A stretch of 64,000 nt of DNA from Notospermus geniculatus (GCA_002633025.1 NMRB01000500.1:48022-112021), one strand, 5' to 3'. Shown: positions 35,001 through 47,905, counted from the first letter of the stretch. The notes: generated by a model not told the origin, from the sequence alone. Translations and numbers: made by a program.

Positions 35001-36457
35001 CCAAAAAGGTTCGAAGTGGATTACTTCATGTATTCTGAATCTGATGTCAGTTGGTACTTAGTTTGGTAGTCTCAGTACAGTCTATCACATGATGTCAACT
35101 GAATGTGAATGAACCTGTTTTTGGTACGTCTCCAGAATCACCTAAAACATTCATATTCTGCATTGAGATTGATAATACTCCTCACATGCTTGGAAACGTA
35201 ATGCAATCTACAGTCGTCTGATACACACTATGTATTGGTGATTGATCCTGTACATGCTATGCACACAGACCTTATGCCGACTTCACCCGATCAATACAAG
35301 GCATTGAGACAAGAGCACGAGTTGGTAGAATCTCGTTAGAGAAGTCTGATCGCTTCTTTAATTACCTTTTGGTGGAGAGAACTGGGTGATATTCCAGTAT
35401 GAGTAATCATAATACAGGCATATATCTAAAATCAATCAAATAGGTGCAGTTTGTATCACTGTTTTGGTGCATTGATGTCGTATTACACAGGGTTATGGCA
35501 GTAGTATTGCAACACACGAAGTATCAAATACAGTTAGTGGAACCTCCCTAGATGTAACATGGATACCTTAATGATCAATCAACGTTGAATTGGTGCCACG
35601 CATTGGCTGGGGCAGCCATATCGTCATGATTGCCCACCCCCCAAGAATTATTCTGCAAAAACCCTGACAATTTCCCCAGTTTCAAGTGGAGCACATTTCA
35701 GAATGTTTTTCAGAGTCAGTATAATCAAAAACTAGTGAACACACCCATCTTTTTTATGCCCAATTTTAAAGTACAAGGAAGCCAATGTTGAAATTATCAA
35801 GCCGAGTTCTGAAGAGCCTGTCATTAATATTCATAGGGTAGTTAGTATCCGAGCTCAGTGCAATTGAATTTCAAGATTTTAAAATTCTCTTCAAATACTT
35901 TTTCCGGGACTATGTACACCGTGGAAGTTTCAGGTGGAAACCAGTAACAATGTCATCGAACGTATTGTGAGCAATAATTCAACAGTCCTGAGTTCTTGGT
36001 AGTTTCGACAAAATGTATGAAGCTCGAGAGTCGGTGGAACCTGAGATTTTGGAAAAATGTCACTTTCTCACTTTGGAGTTGGAATAAAAATTATTAAGGA
36101 TCTCTGACTTGAATTGTAGGATGCTTACCAGTACTGGGTACATAGAATCAATTGGCACCATGATGTTTTTCTGATGAACGGTGGCATTGGTCTCTTTGGG
36201 TAATAGAGATGTTTATGGTTACTGCAAAATCCTGGAATATAATAGAGATAGAATATTAGAAGCCTTGGTCTCCATCATCTTTGCCGTTTGGCAACTCCAT
36301 AACCAAAACACCAAACCTTCAAATTCTCAACAAAAATGACCTGCACATCACCATGTCATCATATTACCCCAAACATCAATTCCATGACTTCAACACCGAT
36401 AGATACTGCTGCAAATGTTCATGTAGCTAAAGCTCAACCAAATGTAAAGAAATGAAA
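35001..36457. other. Non-coding DNA
   Basis: Nothing supported apart from a short fragment of the dispersed repeat at 35536. Confidence 0.4.
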
Positions 36458-36532
36458 GCCACACCCGGATTCGAACTGGGTACCGCTTCTTAGTCCCACG
36501 GTCTACCATAAACATGGGTTAGCTTATGAGGC
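36458..36532 (-). other. tRNA-like element, minus strand
   Basis: The minus strand ends in 'gttcgaatccgggtgtggc', a good T-loop/box B and acceptor. The first seven bases (GCCTCAT) pair with the last seven at six positions including one G-T. The D-arm and anticodon arm are irregular, so this is more likely a tRNA relic or SINE head than an active tRNA. Confidence 0.4.
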
Positions 36533-38342
36533 CTACTGGACCTAAAACTATATTCTGGCTCACCACACTCCGTACCTCATCATATGAAAAATCGGCTCCT
36601 GACACTTTCTATTGTAATATTCCCTAAAGATAAAAGCTGGGAAACTTCCCCATGCAAACATGTGAAAAATATCCTCTGCAGTCAGCATACCCACACACTT
36701 CCACCCCTCGGGCTCAGACCTCACTATACTGACCCTGTACAAAGTAATCCCCACCCTACGTATATTGCTTGCCTGAATAAAACCCTCCACAGTGACACCG
36801 TCACGCCTGCATGCACAAACCACTCTGTTCAATTTCACCCTTCCACACTCATATCTGACCAATTTTAAAACAAAGAAGAAAGACATTGGTGTTGTGACAC
36901 TTCCAACCTCAGATAATTCTAATGTTTCAAGTTCTGTTTGAGGTGTTCCATTTCTCCCTGCCACTTTTGCGCACATCAAGCATGTGGTCGCTTCTGCGGA
37001 GCAGTAAGGATAAAAGAACGGAGTGAGTACAAGAGGGTCTCTAGATGGTTCCTGAGTGGTCCCCGGAGATGCTCGCAGGACTGACTCCCAAGGGCCGAGC
37101 ATCCCCTTTTATACTGAAAGGGATTTGTTTCCAAGCATAATCACCCATGTGACAGGGGAGCTACAGTGTTCTCCACAGGGTTTGAATTTACTGGGGTGGG
37201 GGGATATCTTTTCCCCATGTGGCAAACAATTATCATTATTTTCGAAAAAAATAGAAAAATGGAGTTGTACATGTAGGCCTTCCCCCAATATGAAACCTCA
37301 GAAATAAAACTGCAGCAAGACTATCGACATGTAGTAGGCCTACTCATGCCTTATCTGAATGAATATGTCACGCCTCCTTATGGACAACCCGTACCCTACT
37401 TCTTGTACATTTGATTGCCCAACATCCAGTTCATATATCAAAGCGTATGGAGCATTACCCCTTGAAACCCATTCCCTCCTCCACCACCCTCCGTCCTCCC
37501 TTGTCAACATCTGATCATTTTTATCACCAACTACATAAAAATCTAATCGCTAGATACCACAGGACTGTCAACCACAAAGCCTGCCACTAACAGGGTGTGT
37601 TATGCCATGAAATCCTGGCTATCCAAGTACTAAGAGAAAATATTTTGTTTTGTTTGCTGTTGCCATGACAACCATGATATATTACTGTTCTTTCTGCTTG
37701 TGTTGCCGTCCTTCTAATACTTTGTTCTGCCTGGCTGAATTTTTTTCTGTTACATCCTAGCAAATAATTTCATTCTGTTTCTGTTATTGTGTGGTATTTA
37801 CGGACGAGTGTGTGTGATGAAGGCATCCCTGATTGCCTCCCAATAGTTGCTGATTGTCAACATTGTGTGGAGTTCTCATAACACCAGCTGAAGTGTGTTG
37901 TATCTCATATCTGTCTGTAACTCCTGTAAAAATACAGTGCCGAAAATGGCCGATTCATGTCTAAATTGCCTTGTGAATTGCATAAAAATTGACCTTCTAA
38001 ACATCTTATTTGTTTGTTTCCGGTTACAGTTCCCCCATCATCGAAGATCGGTCATGTCGGTAGGTTTATTTTCATGTTTTGTTCGGTTTTTAGATGTCCC
38101 TTGGTCACCATTTTAAATCATACCTTCTGCTGAATTATTTGGTTTTGTCAATTGCTTTTGAAACTCAGTATCAATCTGATGTCCATTGCTTGCATGACAT
38201 CAGCTTGAAAGAAATCTCAAAAACTGACATAATAGTGTTCTGTCCAGTTGCTTTCATAACTCAGTATTTTATGTGATGTCCATTGCCTGACATCAGCTTG
38301 CAACAAAAATCTCAAAATCTGATGTCAGTGTCCTGGTTACAC
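36533..38342. other. Non-coding DNA left of repeat block B
   Basis: A 180-codon minus-strand frame (36560-37102) has irregular composition and no recognisable motif; I do not call it a gene. Otherwise nothing seen. Confidence 0.4.
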
Positions 38343-38783
38343 ATGAGCTCAACACAGATTTCTGATTTGATGGGCTTGCTGTGATGTCAAATACTTGACT
38401 TTTCCCATTCTCAGGAGCAGCACCAAACCATACCAAAATCCTGAAACTTAAGGAACATTTCCAGTCCAACCTCAACTGAGACAAAACTCAGAGGAATTAC
38501 GCTAAAATTAGATTGAGATTCGTCAGTCGAACCACAAAAAGGGGTGTTTGTTTTCGTCACTTGAGGAACCTGAGTTGTGATCCTTGGGAAAACGGAAAGC
38601 TAGGCACTTGCAAATTGCAGGGATTATTTGTTGTGCTGGACAGAATAATCGCTGCAATTTGCAGCTTCATAGCTTTCTCCATTTTCTCAAGGATTCCTCA
38701 GTTGACGAAAACGAACAGCCCCTTTTGCATGAACCTGGGTGGAGGTTTCCTGAAAATGGGTTTATATCAATGTCTAGTACTGC

Positions 38784-38880
38784 CATCCTCCCAGAGCAGG
38801 GCTTTGGTCTCGCTCCTCTTCATACACTTGTGAGTGGATGAAGAGGAGCGAGGTAGAAAAACCCCTGTTACGGGAGGATG
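38784..38880. mobile_element. 97-bp foldback element, 'catcctccc' family, type 1
   Basis: Ends are catcctccc and gggaggatg, inverted. Inner arms 'cgctcctcttcat' and 'atgaagaggagcg' also pair. It shares the phrase 'gggctttggtctcgctcc' with the elements at 45246 and 57729. Too small to encode anything. Confidence 0.65.
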
Positions 38881-39734
38881 AGCACCGCTCCTGGTATTCT
38901 CAAGAATTGAGTATTTTTTTACCGTTTGTGATTTAAAATGGTGACAAATTAACGGTTGGTTTTCTGTTTGATTAACTTTGGGTTGATGGCCTGTCTTTAT
39001 GTTGCTCCAGAATGGATGATCCATGTTGGCTTGTTTGTCGCTTTCAGAAAAATGTTGCTGCTCGTTTGTGATTTGGGAAAACAGAAGTTGACAATTGTCA
39101 CAGCTGAAAGAAAGTGACTGATGGGGGTTGTTAGCTTGGGAACAAGTTTCTATCCGGAAAATTCTTCCTGGATTATAAAAAATCAGAGACAGTTTACACT
39201 TTGATTGTTGTCTTAAAATGAAGAATTTGTAAATTTTTGTTTGACAGCAACTCAGATGACCAGGCTGCAGCAAACTTCACCAGTCAGTTCACACTGCTGG
39301 ATGAAAGTGCACAGTCCAGGTCCTTTGTTCAGTCAAGTTTTAGATCAGGGATAGGGGAAGCCCATGAACTCATTCCCTCCTCCAGTTGATATGATTTGAC
39401 AACTTCCCAACCTCAGTCTCTCTTCCTCTCTTAAAACAAGAGCCTCCCTCAAGATGTGTACCAGCATTTCTTAGAGATCTCTCTGTTCTCTGACCTGAGT
39501 CTTTCCTCTTTACCTGCTTTAAAAAGCTTTCGATGTGCAGTCGAGATTTTCTAAGCGCTGCTACTGTTTGTTGGAGGGGTGCTCAACAAGCACAACTTCA
39601 GTTTTGTTACCTGTGTATGAGCATGCTGGCCTTTCGTTGCTTTATTTTTTCGTTGAAAGTTGATGAAATGAGATTGGTGCCCAATTCAGATGTTCACAGC
39701 CCTGTGCCCATGACTTCTCTCATTAAGAGGGCAC

Positions 39735-40075
39735 ACAGTGGTGCCATTTTCAGCACCAGTGTGTGGTGCTTGGTGCCATTGGTAATACTTATCTGGTGAT
39801 TGGTGCCATTAGTTGGCACCAATAAATGGCACCAGCATGGAGTGATTGGTGTCACATCTGTGAGCTAATTGGTGCCATAACCTCGGTGTGCTGATTGGTG
39901 CCATTGGTATCACCTCTGTGTGCTGATTGGTGCCATTGGTATCACCTCTGTGTGGGGATGGTGCCGTTGGTATCGCCTGTGTGCTGATTGGTGCCATTGG
40001 TATCACCTCTGTGTGCTTATAGGTACCATTGGTATCATATCTGTGTACTGATTGGTGCCATTGGTATCAGTTTTT
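39735..40075. repeat. Minisatellite, about 32 bp unit
   Basis: Tandem units of 'gattggtgccattggtatc' plus 'acctctgtgtgct'. The counterpart in copy 2 has fewer units. Confidence 0.85.
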
Positions 40076-40589
40076 TAGGTGCAGAAAGGTCAGTATTTCA
40101 GAAATAAGGAAGAAAGAATCCTATCCTTCAAATGTTGCATGATGGACTTTTGACTCTTCCTTTTAATGCTCTTTGTCCAACCTTCCTGACATTGAAAATA
40201 CATGCAACCACTTGGATTTGATGTACTTCTTGACAGATTCAGTGAATTATTGATGGATATTAGATTGAATTGAATATCTAATGACATTTTGTTGAATACG
40301 TGTGGCAGTTTCTATGCAGTTCATTCAAATTCTACGTTATCGATGTCAAGAGGTCATTGTTCGAGAACTGGACATGTGGACCTGACGTATCTCGCAATAA
40401 TTTCCATTGGAATATCTTGTGGAGTATTACATCTTTGACCACTTTTGTATTGGACTTGCAGCAGCGGAGGAGCTGAATACTTGATGGGATTTCATGGACA
40501 GAGGGCACTGCTCCTGGACGTGATATATCCTGATCCGTACTCTTTGTAAAATGATAAAGGTCTTGTGAAATTGACATACCTTCTTCACA

Positions 40590-40925
40590 GTCAGTTGGAG
40601 CTGCCCATGCCTTCCTCATGGTCAGAAGGAGCTGCTTATGCCTTCTTTACGGGCCATTCATGAGCTGATTATGCCTTCTTCATGATCAGAAGGAGCTGCT
40701 TGTATGCCTTCTTCACAGTCTGTTCAGGAGCTGCTTATGCCTTCTTCATGGGCAGTTCAGGAGCTGCTGATGGCTTCTTCATGGGCAGTTCAGGAGCTGC
40801 TGATGGCTTCTTCATGGGCAGTTCAGGAGCTGCTTATGCCTTCTTCATGGGCAGTTCAGGAGCTGCTGATGGCTTCTTCATGGGCAGTTCAGGAGCTGCT
40901 GATGGCTTCTGGTCAGTTTAGGAGA
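40590..40925. repeat. Minisatellite, 33 bp unit
   Basis: Five clean units containing 'gggcagttcaggagctgct' plus degenerate leading units. Because 33 is divisible by three, frames stay open and give spurious repeats such as GSSGAADGFF. Confidence 0.88.
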
Positions 40926-41649
40926 GTCTACTTATGCCTTCTTCACAATCAGTTGAGGCATCGCCTATGCCTTTTCCCATTGTCTTCATGGTCAGAAAGA
41001 GCTGCTTGTTGCCAATGACAATATGGGCAGGTAGAATAACAGATTGGGCCGTGATTGCAACTTCAGTCAAACCGACCAAGTGTAACCGTTTCGAATTCGC
41101 TGTTGTTTTCAATACGTGTGAAGCCAATTAACTACTCACAGCAGTTTCTGGTTGAATGTATCAATACATTTTTCACCTTCAATGCTAAGGAAGAATGAGC
41201 ACGAGGCAGCTCCCAATTTTATAGCTAGTTTATTGAAGGAAATCAATGTCGATATTTCATCATGCCTGCTAAAACGTTATCAAAATGGTTTAAGACGGTA
41301 TGAAAATCAAAAGTTGCGTTCAGTTGCTGGGTGATTAGAGTTGAAGCTGTGGTGGTGAAAAGAACTGCTGATGCCAGATTGGCGAATTTGAAGTAATGCC
41401 ATCTGTGAGAAAACACTGGAAAGGAACCAATTTCCGAGTTTAACTGCTCTTTTCAAGTTCTGATCAGGAACGTGGAAAGTGTTCAACGGTGTTGATGATG
41501 GAAAGTCTCCATCTTTTGGCATTTGAAGGTCTAGTTTTCTGCCGTCATCGATATTGCTGTTGGATAAAATCTTCGCACATGATCGATTCTTGTTGATATT
41601 CACGAGAGAACGTTCGGATTGCAAATTCGTGAGAATGCTGCGTGAATTT

Positions 41650-42960
41650 CATACTTGCTATAACAGGTGAGAATTTTAGATCTAGGCCGTTTATACTAAT
41701 CCTATCACTAACAATGTGTGATACATTTCAAGTGGACAAAAAACTTTATTGCAGAGCACTTCCGTGTCCTTTGATTTCATTTGTTACATCATCTGGAATT
41801 TAAATTTGCTTTACCCGGTAATTGCCCCTCTCAGAACTGCTAAAGGAATTTCAAGCCCTTTTCCTCAACTCTCTTTGAAGGCTCCAGTTTGGGCAATATT
41901 AGAGACCCTTATTTCATTGCTTTTGATCGTCTAAACTTTCTTCAGTTTTGCAGTCCTGCAATGCAGTTGTTGAACCTCTGTCTTGCACCTTTCCTTCATC
42001 TGTGTTGTGAGGAATCTTTTGCACATTTGAAGCTTTCTTTACCTGAATAACATTGGCTTCTCTTTTAGCCAATTTTGTTTTCAGACTTCAAGGCCTAACT
42101 CAGCAGGCAAATATGCAGTGCCTGGCATCACCCTGGGGTACCAAATATCAAGCTAGCGGTTGTATGTCTACACCAACAGACAGCCTGCTGTATCCAACTC
42201 ATTTATCCCTGAGCTTGCTGTGGAATTGTCCTTGACTGCTTGTTGTCTGTGACTCGCATTCTGTCCCCGTATCTCGTCACATTTTGTGTTCAAGATGCAG
42301 TAATGCGCTCTCTTTTTGCAGATCATGTATTGTACACAGTCCACCGCATGATGCAGACAACGGCGATGAGAACTGGAGGTTGGTAGTATTTTTCATCCAC
42401 TCCAGCCATGCCTGATCATCTTTTATTTCCTAACAATAAATTCCTTTATTTTTCACGCAGTCCCTGTAACAGAGTTCATGTATCCTGTAGTACAGTGCTT
42501 CACTTTAGATGTTGCTTTGTTTCCAGTTGCAATTCCAAAGAAGGAGGTGTTTTTCACACCATCATGCTTATTTTGTAGTGAAATATACATAGGTCATCTA
42601 GAAACATCATGAAAGTCTGATGATTCCCGGCCATCCGGGTACGTTCTTAATCCTGTATGAGGAAAAAGTGATAGTTGCCTGGATGCAAGAAGTGGTATCA
42701 TCACATTTAGTTCAATTGCAAATGACAGCTTTATAGTTTAAATGCAAGCTTATTATGCTCCCGAAGCTTTTGATGCCTGAACGATACATCCTTGAGGCAA
42801 CACTCCAAAAGGAGCAGCCAGCCGTGCTTATTGCCAAAAGATGGCAGCAAAGTTCTAGCGTACCAATACAAAGAACATTCTTGACATTGGTGCTCAATCA
42901 ACTATGACTGGGTCTGCTCAGCATTGAATTCGGCGGTAATGACACCTATTGATCAACTGA
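41650..42960. other. Non-coding part of block B copy 1
   Basis: Short frames here and in copy 2 (54188-55185) look protein-like in places but are not conserved between copies: a 5-base deletion and other indels break them in copy 1. No gene is called. Confidence 0.4.
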
Positions 42961-43094
42961 CTGACAGCTCCTGTTGCTTCGCAAATCAGAGCAGTGGTTC
43001 AGCAATCTGCACAACTTCCTTCTAGGTAACGAGGCTCAATCTTGTATCTCATGGGCTGTAGAAACAATTTTGAATGCTTATGTTCCTCTTGGAG

Positions 43095-43400
43095 CAACAC
43101 CCAAAAACCATAAGAGGAGCAACACCCAACTCTTCATCTCCAACCGAGTTGGGAGTAAGAGTAAAACTTTCATATTGGCTTCAGAAATGCTTAGAAACTG
43201 CTGATATAGTGTTCTCTGTCCATTGCAAGAAGCAACACCCAAAGCTTTGTCTCATGTATGGGAGTTAAATTTTCATACTTGCTTCAGAAATATTTTGGAA
43301 ATTGTTGATGAAGATGACTGTCTTCTTTTTCCAATAGTAGAGCAACACCCAACATTTCTTCTCTATCATGAGTGAAATTTTCTGTTCTTTGCTTTTTCAG
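43095..43400. repeat. Degenerate tandem repeat, about 120 bp unit
   Basis: Three diverged units each with 'gcaacaccca', then 'tttcatattggcttcagaaa' or close variants. The copy 2 counterpart is at 55540-55830. Confidence 0.6.
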
Positions 43401-43894
43401 TCCTCGTCTCATGTTGTAATGTAATACTGCTCATGCATGCTGCAACTCCTCTCTGAGTTTTCAGGAAAGATCATCTTCTCATGACAATCACTGCAAATGG
43501 AGATATCATGTACTGCTAACTTTTTGCCGCAAGGGTTCCAAAGTCGCCATACTTCGGAATACTGTCAGACTGTATAGAACAACATTTCATTATTCTGTCT
43601 GCTTTTCTCCTTGTGCCATGTCTGTATCTTGAGTTAAAGAAATTAGTGTTGTTTGGTGCCTTGGATCATCTTGCCTCTAAAGCTTCATACCGTTTGATCA
43701 GTTTATCTGGTGTTGTATAACCCCTGTGACACTGGTGTTCCCTGTCTTGAGATAGATGTGACCTTTTGTTGTTTCTGGTTACAGACAATTTCAACAACGT
43801 GTCAAAATCATGTTGAACTTTCGTAGATTCAAGTTGTGTAGTTTTGCAAAGCCCCCAAACGCTTTGCCATGAATCAATGCCACTATGCCGGTGC

Positions 43895-44215
43895 TTGAGG
43901 TCACAGCTGGTGCATAACGTTGAAATGGTGGCTGACCTTGGTTCTGTGTTTGAGGTCACTGCTGGTGCATGACCTTGAAATGGTGGCTGACCTTGGCTCT
44001 CTGTTTGAGGTCACAGCCGGTGCATGACCTTGAAATGGTGGCTGGCATTGGTTCTGTATTTGAGGTCACTGCTGGTGCATGGCCTTGAAATGGTTGCTGA
44101 CATTGGTACTGTGTTTGAGGTCACTGCTGGTGCATGACCTTGAAATGGTTGCTGTCATTGGTACTGTGTTTGAGGTCACAGCTGGTGCATGACCTTGAAA
44201 CGGTGGCTGCCATCA
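43895..44215. repeat. Minisatellite, 55 bp unit, six copies
   Basis: Units contain 'gaggtcacagctggtgcatg' then 'accttgaaatggtggctg'. Six units here, seven in copy 2. Confidence 0.9.
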
Positions 44216-45018
44216 GGCCTATCAATGTATCAACTCGCAGCCCTTTTGCCTTTTGGCCGTGACGAATGATATGATAGTTTTCAATTTGTACAAGGATAAC
44301 CTGATGCTGAGCTACATTTGAAGATCAGCAACCCTGGCCGCAACACTGACACAGATTAATCCGGATGAACTTGGTCAATCTATTCCGTTTTTCGCTGAAG
44401 GGGCAATTTTTCGGTCTACCAACATGGATATGAGGTACTGAGTCGACCAGATCAATAGGTGCTTACATATGCATTGGAATCCAGAGTGCAGTCTTGAGTG
44501 GGTTCTGTCGAGTTAGCAGCATATTCGACGACCCTCCTCTAGTAGCCACGAGATGGGATGGGTGTCTGGAGGACTGTAGCTCAACAGGTTTCTCTATTCA
44601 GGTATCTGTGGATGCCCTGTCTAGGGTTGCATAATCCAATATTTGCTCTGAAGGAGAATGCTAAAATGTCGTGCTCAATGGCGAAATCCTGCTTTCCAAA
44701 CCGAAAACGACTTCCAAGCCAAACAAATGCTGCCCTCTGCTTCATCTCCGCATCAGATGATTAACGATTCTTACACGTAAATGCTCTTAGATCTTTCCTA
44801 ACTAATGGTAGTAATAGTGCAATGACAAGGCCATTAAAGATATGAATTGTAATTGATTTGTTTTGGCATTTGATGTCATGTGTGATTTAGGTGGCATGAC
44901 AGATGCAATCTCCTTGAATCGCAGTCAAATTGTTGCAAAATGAATGTTTTATTTTAGTCTAAAGTAGCAGTTTCAAATTTCAATAATCCTACATGTATTA
45001 AGATTATATTGTTCTTAA

Positions 45019-45211
45019 AGGAGCACGGTATTGGATCTCAAATGCGTTATTCGACTGCCGACGTAGAGGGAGCCACCTAGCGGCAGTAAGATGAACGACA
45101 AAAATGCATTACAAAATGTAGGTAGTATAAATCGGGTCAATTCACCGTCCCTGGGTTGGAGAGTGGCGCGGTGGCGCCGGCTGTCGAGAAAAAGTGGCAA
45201 TACCGTGGTCC
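45019..45211. mobile_element. 193-bp MITE with TTAA or TAA flanks
   Basis: Inverted ends: 'aggagcacggtattg' on the left, 'caataccgtggtcct' on the right (one mismatch). TTAA stands on both sides, which fits a piggyBac-type target, though TAA (Harbinger-type) cannot be excluded. The body has no coding capacity. Confidence 0.6.
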
Positions 45212-45245
45212 TTTAAGAGTATACTGCTTTTACTGCTGATAACAA

Positions 45246-45340
45246 CCTCCCACCACAGGGCTTTGGTCTCGCTCCCACACGAAGTGTGTGCAGCGTATGA
45301 AGTCACAAGGAGTGAGACCAAGCCCTGCGATGGGAGGATG
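45246..45340. mobile_element. 95-bp foldback element, 'cctccc' family, type 2
   Basis: Left arm 'cagggctttggtctcgctcc' pairs with right arm 'ggagtgagaccaagccctg'; the outer ends cctccca and tgggagg pair too. Related to 38784-38880 but with a different loop. Confidence 0.7.
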
Positions 45341-46139
45341 GCTGATCTCCACTGCAAAGAACATGTACCGGTACTCTTTTTACTGCTGCTAAGAACACTC
45401 AGCTGCAACTTAAAAGGCTGGTATTTTCACTGCTCAGTTACTTTTGGTCATCTCTAGGGTAATCTTCATGAGGTGAACATGCCACAACTAGCTCAGCAGT
45501 CGTATGAACGTCACAGAAGGTACACGGAATAATCCATTTACTTGATAGCTCGTGGCGCCAGGTCACCCATGGCAACCACTGCGGTTTGTGACTTTGCACC
45601 TCGGCGATCAGCAGTGGACAGTCTTGTGGTACAATCCTCCTTTGCAATTATGTCCAGATTGTTGCTGTGATTTAGAGAGGGCGGGATGTCAGATCGGATG
45701 ACGACGTGTACATCTCTGGTCAGACTCGCGGGAGCCGACGACTGCTGTGTACACAGTATGGAGGAGGTATAATTCTTATGGCCGCACTATGACCAGTCAG
45801 AGTCATTTGATAGTTCAGGTGATCGTTTAGGCTCTTGGAATTTGTACTCTTTGATGATGCAGGTTTTCTCCGGTGCTCTGGTTTCCACCTACTGAACATC
45901 AATTTGATATGTATCATCTATGGCGCTAATAATGGCAATGCTGCATTTGGCTCAATAGCTCATTTTCTGACTGATGGCCACACCAGCTTCAAATGGAAAT
46001 CAGTCGCAGAAGATCCATCGTATTGATTTTGGATGTGGTAAAGGTAATGCCTGCCCTTACGCTTCAAGGACGGTCTTCAGTCCTCAACAAAAGGAGCCGA
46101 TCTTGACATTCTGAACCAAGTAAGGGATCGTCTCCAAAA

Positions 46140-46410
46140 TAGAAACGTTTGGAATTCGTTTAAACGAATTTGAAAAGGCTTTTTTAAAACGAAATTAAAA
46201 CGAAAAAGTTCGTTTGAGAACTGACTGAAAAACGTTTGGCATAGCACACATTTTCGTTGCAATTTCGTTTGATATTTTTGTCATGAGAAACGTTTGTCCA
46301 GCGAGACACGTTTGGATGATATGAAACGAAGTTGAAACGTTTTCTTCCCCTCGCTCCAAACGTTTGGGTGTAAATCGTTGACACGAACTTCAAACGGTTT
46401 GTTCAAAACG
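46140..46410. repeat. AAACG/CGTTT-rich segment, copy 1 only
   Basis: Dense with 'aaacgtttgg', 'cgtttaaacg', 'aaacgaa' and their complements on both strands, quite unlike its surroundings. It belongs to a 0.6-kb stretch (about 46120-46720) replaced by unrelated DNA in copy 2. No open reading frame of note. Confidence 0.6.
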
Positions 46411-46720
46411 TTTGCCGAATCTGGCGACCGAGGAGGATGGGTCGACGGAACACAGAGGCCTACATCAATTTTATGATCGAAACATCCAACTTTGGCTGGG
46501 TGCTTGAATGCACAAAGTACATGTACGACATGATTACATAGATGATGGTATTCAAAACAGATCATGATGAATTCATTCCAATCGATCGACCTCAGAAGTC
46601 AAGTGCTTATGACCTCAGAAGTTGAAAATGAAAATAAATTTATTTCATGATCGAGATGAAGCACCATACACCAATGTGTACAATGGTGTACCGGTACATG
46701 ATCAGTAGGCCAAGACATAG

Positions 46721-46721
46721 N
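46721..46721. other. Single unresolved base at a homology breakpoint
   Basis: One N lies exactly where copies 1 and 2 of block B become alignable again ('agggattaggggtgatctg'). This suggests a contig join rather than an ambiguous base. Confidence 0.6.
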
Positions 46722-46994
46722 AGGGATTAGGGGTGATCTGTTGGGTCGGCCATGATGATTGCTCTCGGCTGATGTCAAATGAGGACGTCTGTTGCAGAAT
46801 CGTGTTTGGAAATAGGAATTTAGAGAAAACTGTGTTGAAATTGATTGAGTATTAAGTGAGCCAGAGGTAAAAAATTGACACAAAGCCCCGTTTCAACTAT
46901 GGCGGGTGCTGCTGTGTTTTGTGGTATAAGTGGTGTGGTTTTCACAAGGTTTGGAGGGTCCTATGCTTTAGCAAAACATTCTGTTCGATTATCC

Positions 46995-47127
46995 CAATGG
47001 CTGCTATTTATAAAAGTTAGCAAATGCTTTTACTTACCGGTAAGATTTGTACAGCAAGGTCCAATGTAAATGTACTACAAAACCTGAAGTAAAAGCATTT
47101 GCTAGCTTTTATGAATATCAGCCAATG
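46995..47127. mobile_element. 133-bp MITE, 'caatggctg' family
   Basis: Inverted arms 'aaaagttagcaaatgctttt' and 'aaaagcatttgctagctttt', with ends caatggctg and its approximate complement. The same family occurs at 6094 and 59748. Confidence 0.7.
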
Positions 47128-47875
47128 GCTGTGAAGACCACACAACTCAACGCAAACCGTGGGGGGAACTGCTGTAGTGGAAACGGAGCTGTCAGTACGT
47201 TGACCAATAGGTGTCACTACGGCCCAATTCAATGCATATATCGGACCCATTCATTCCTGACTGAGCACCAATCAAGCGAAGTTCCTTTTCTATTGGTCCG
47301 TCAGAACTGTGCTGCCATCTTTTGGCAATACGTACAGCTGACTGCTAATAGAACAGAGAAGGCTTCTTGTAATACTTTCTGGCTCTATCTGTCACAGAAT
47401 GTCATATGAATCCACAGATTTTCCACAAAACGTGGGGGAAATGCTGTGGTGGAAACGGAGTTAGACAAATTGGAACTGAGAGAAGGTTTTCTGTTCTTTC
47501 TGGCTCTATATTTCATAGAATATCCTACGAATCCACAGACTTTTCTTCTGTTATAGCACACTTGGCCAATTAGCGAAGATTCAGCATTGATTTTACCCTC
47601 AACGCTGACGATATGAAGCAGACGATACCTCCACTCACGTAGCAACGTCCTGTTGATGACAAAACGTCACGTTAATCCTATGTGAGATGAATTGTAGCTT
47701 AATATGAATCAGAAACCGGCCTCCGGGCGTGATTTATCATGGTCCCTGTTCGTGACGACATCAGCTTGCTTCATTATAGAGGAGTTGGAGGGAGGGAATA
47801 TATGCTTCTTGTATGTTCAATAGTGCGGACAACGTCTTGATAGTGGCTGTACCAGAAACTCAGACCTTCAAGTAT

Positions 47876-47905
47876 GGTGGTACCTCCTTTAGCGGACACT
47901 TGTGC
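47876..47905. repeat. Fragment of dispersed repeat in block B
   Basis: 'ggtacctcctttagcggaca' resembles the 34.6-kb repeat; counterpart at 60641. Confidence 0.45.

Noticed and set aside
36560-37102. 180-codon minus-strand frame
   Set aside because: Irregular composition, no motif, and it lies in unremarkable non-coding DNA beside a tRNA-like relic.
40682-41018. Repeat proteins of the type GSSGAADGFF and their frame-shifted partners
   Set aside because: The 33-bp unit is a multiple of three, so any frame without a stop in the unit stays open. Both frames are open and unit lengths vary by triplets.
41307-41624. Minus-strand 105-codon frame kept open in both block B copies (also 53746-54063)
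   Set aside because: Six of ten nucleotide differences change a residue, as expected without selection, in contrast to the APBA exon.
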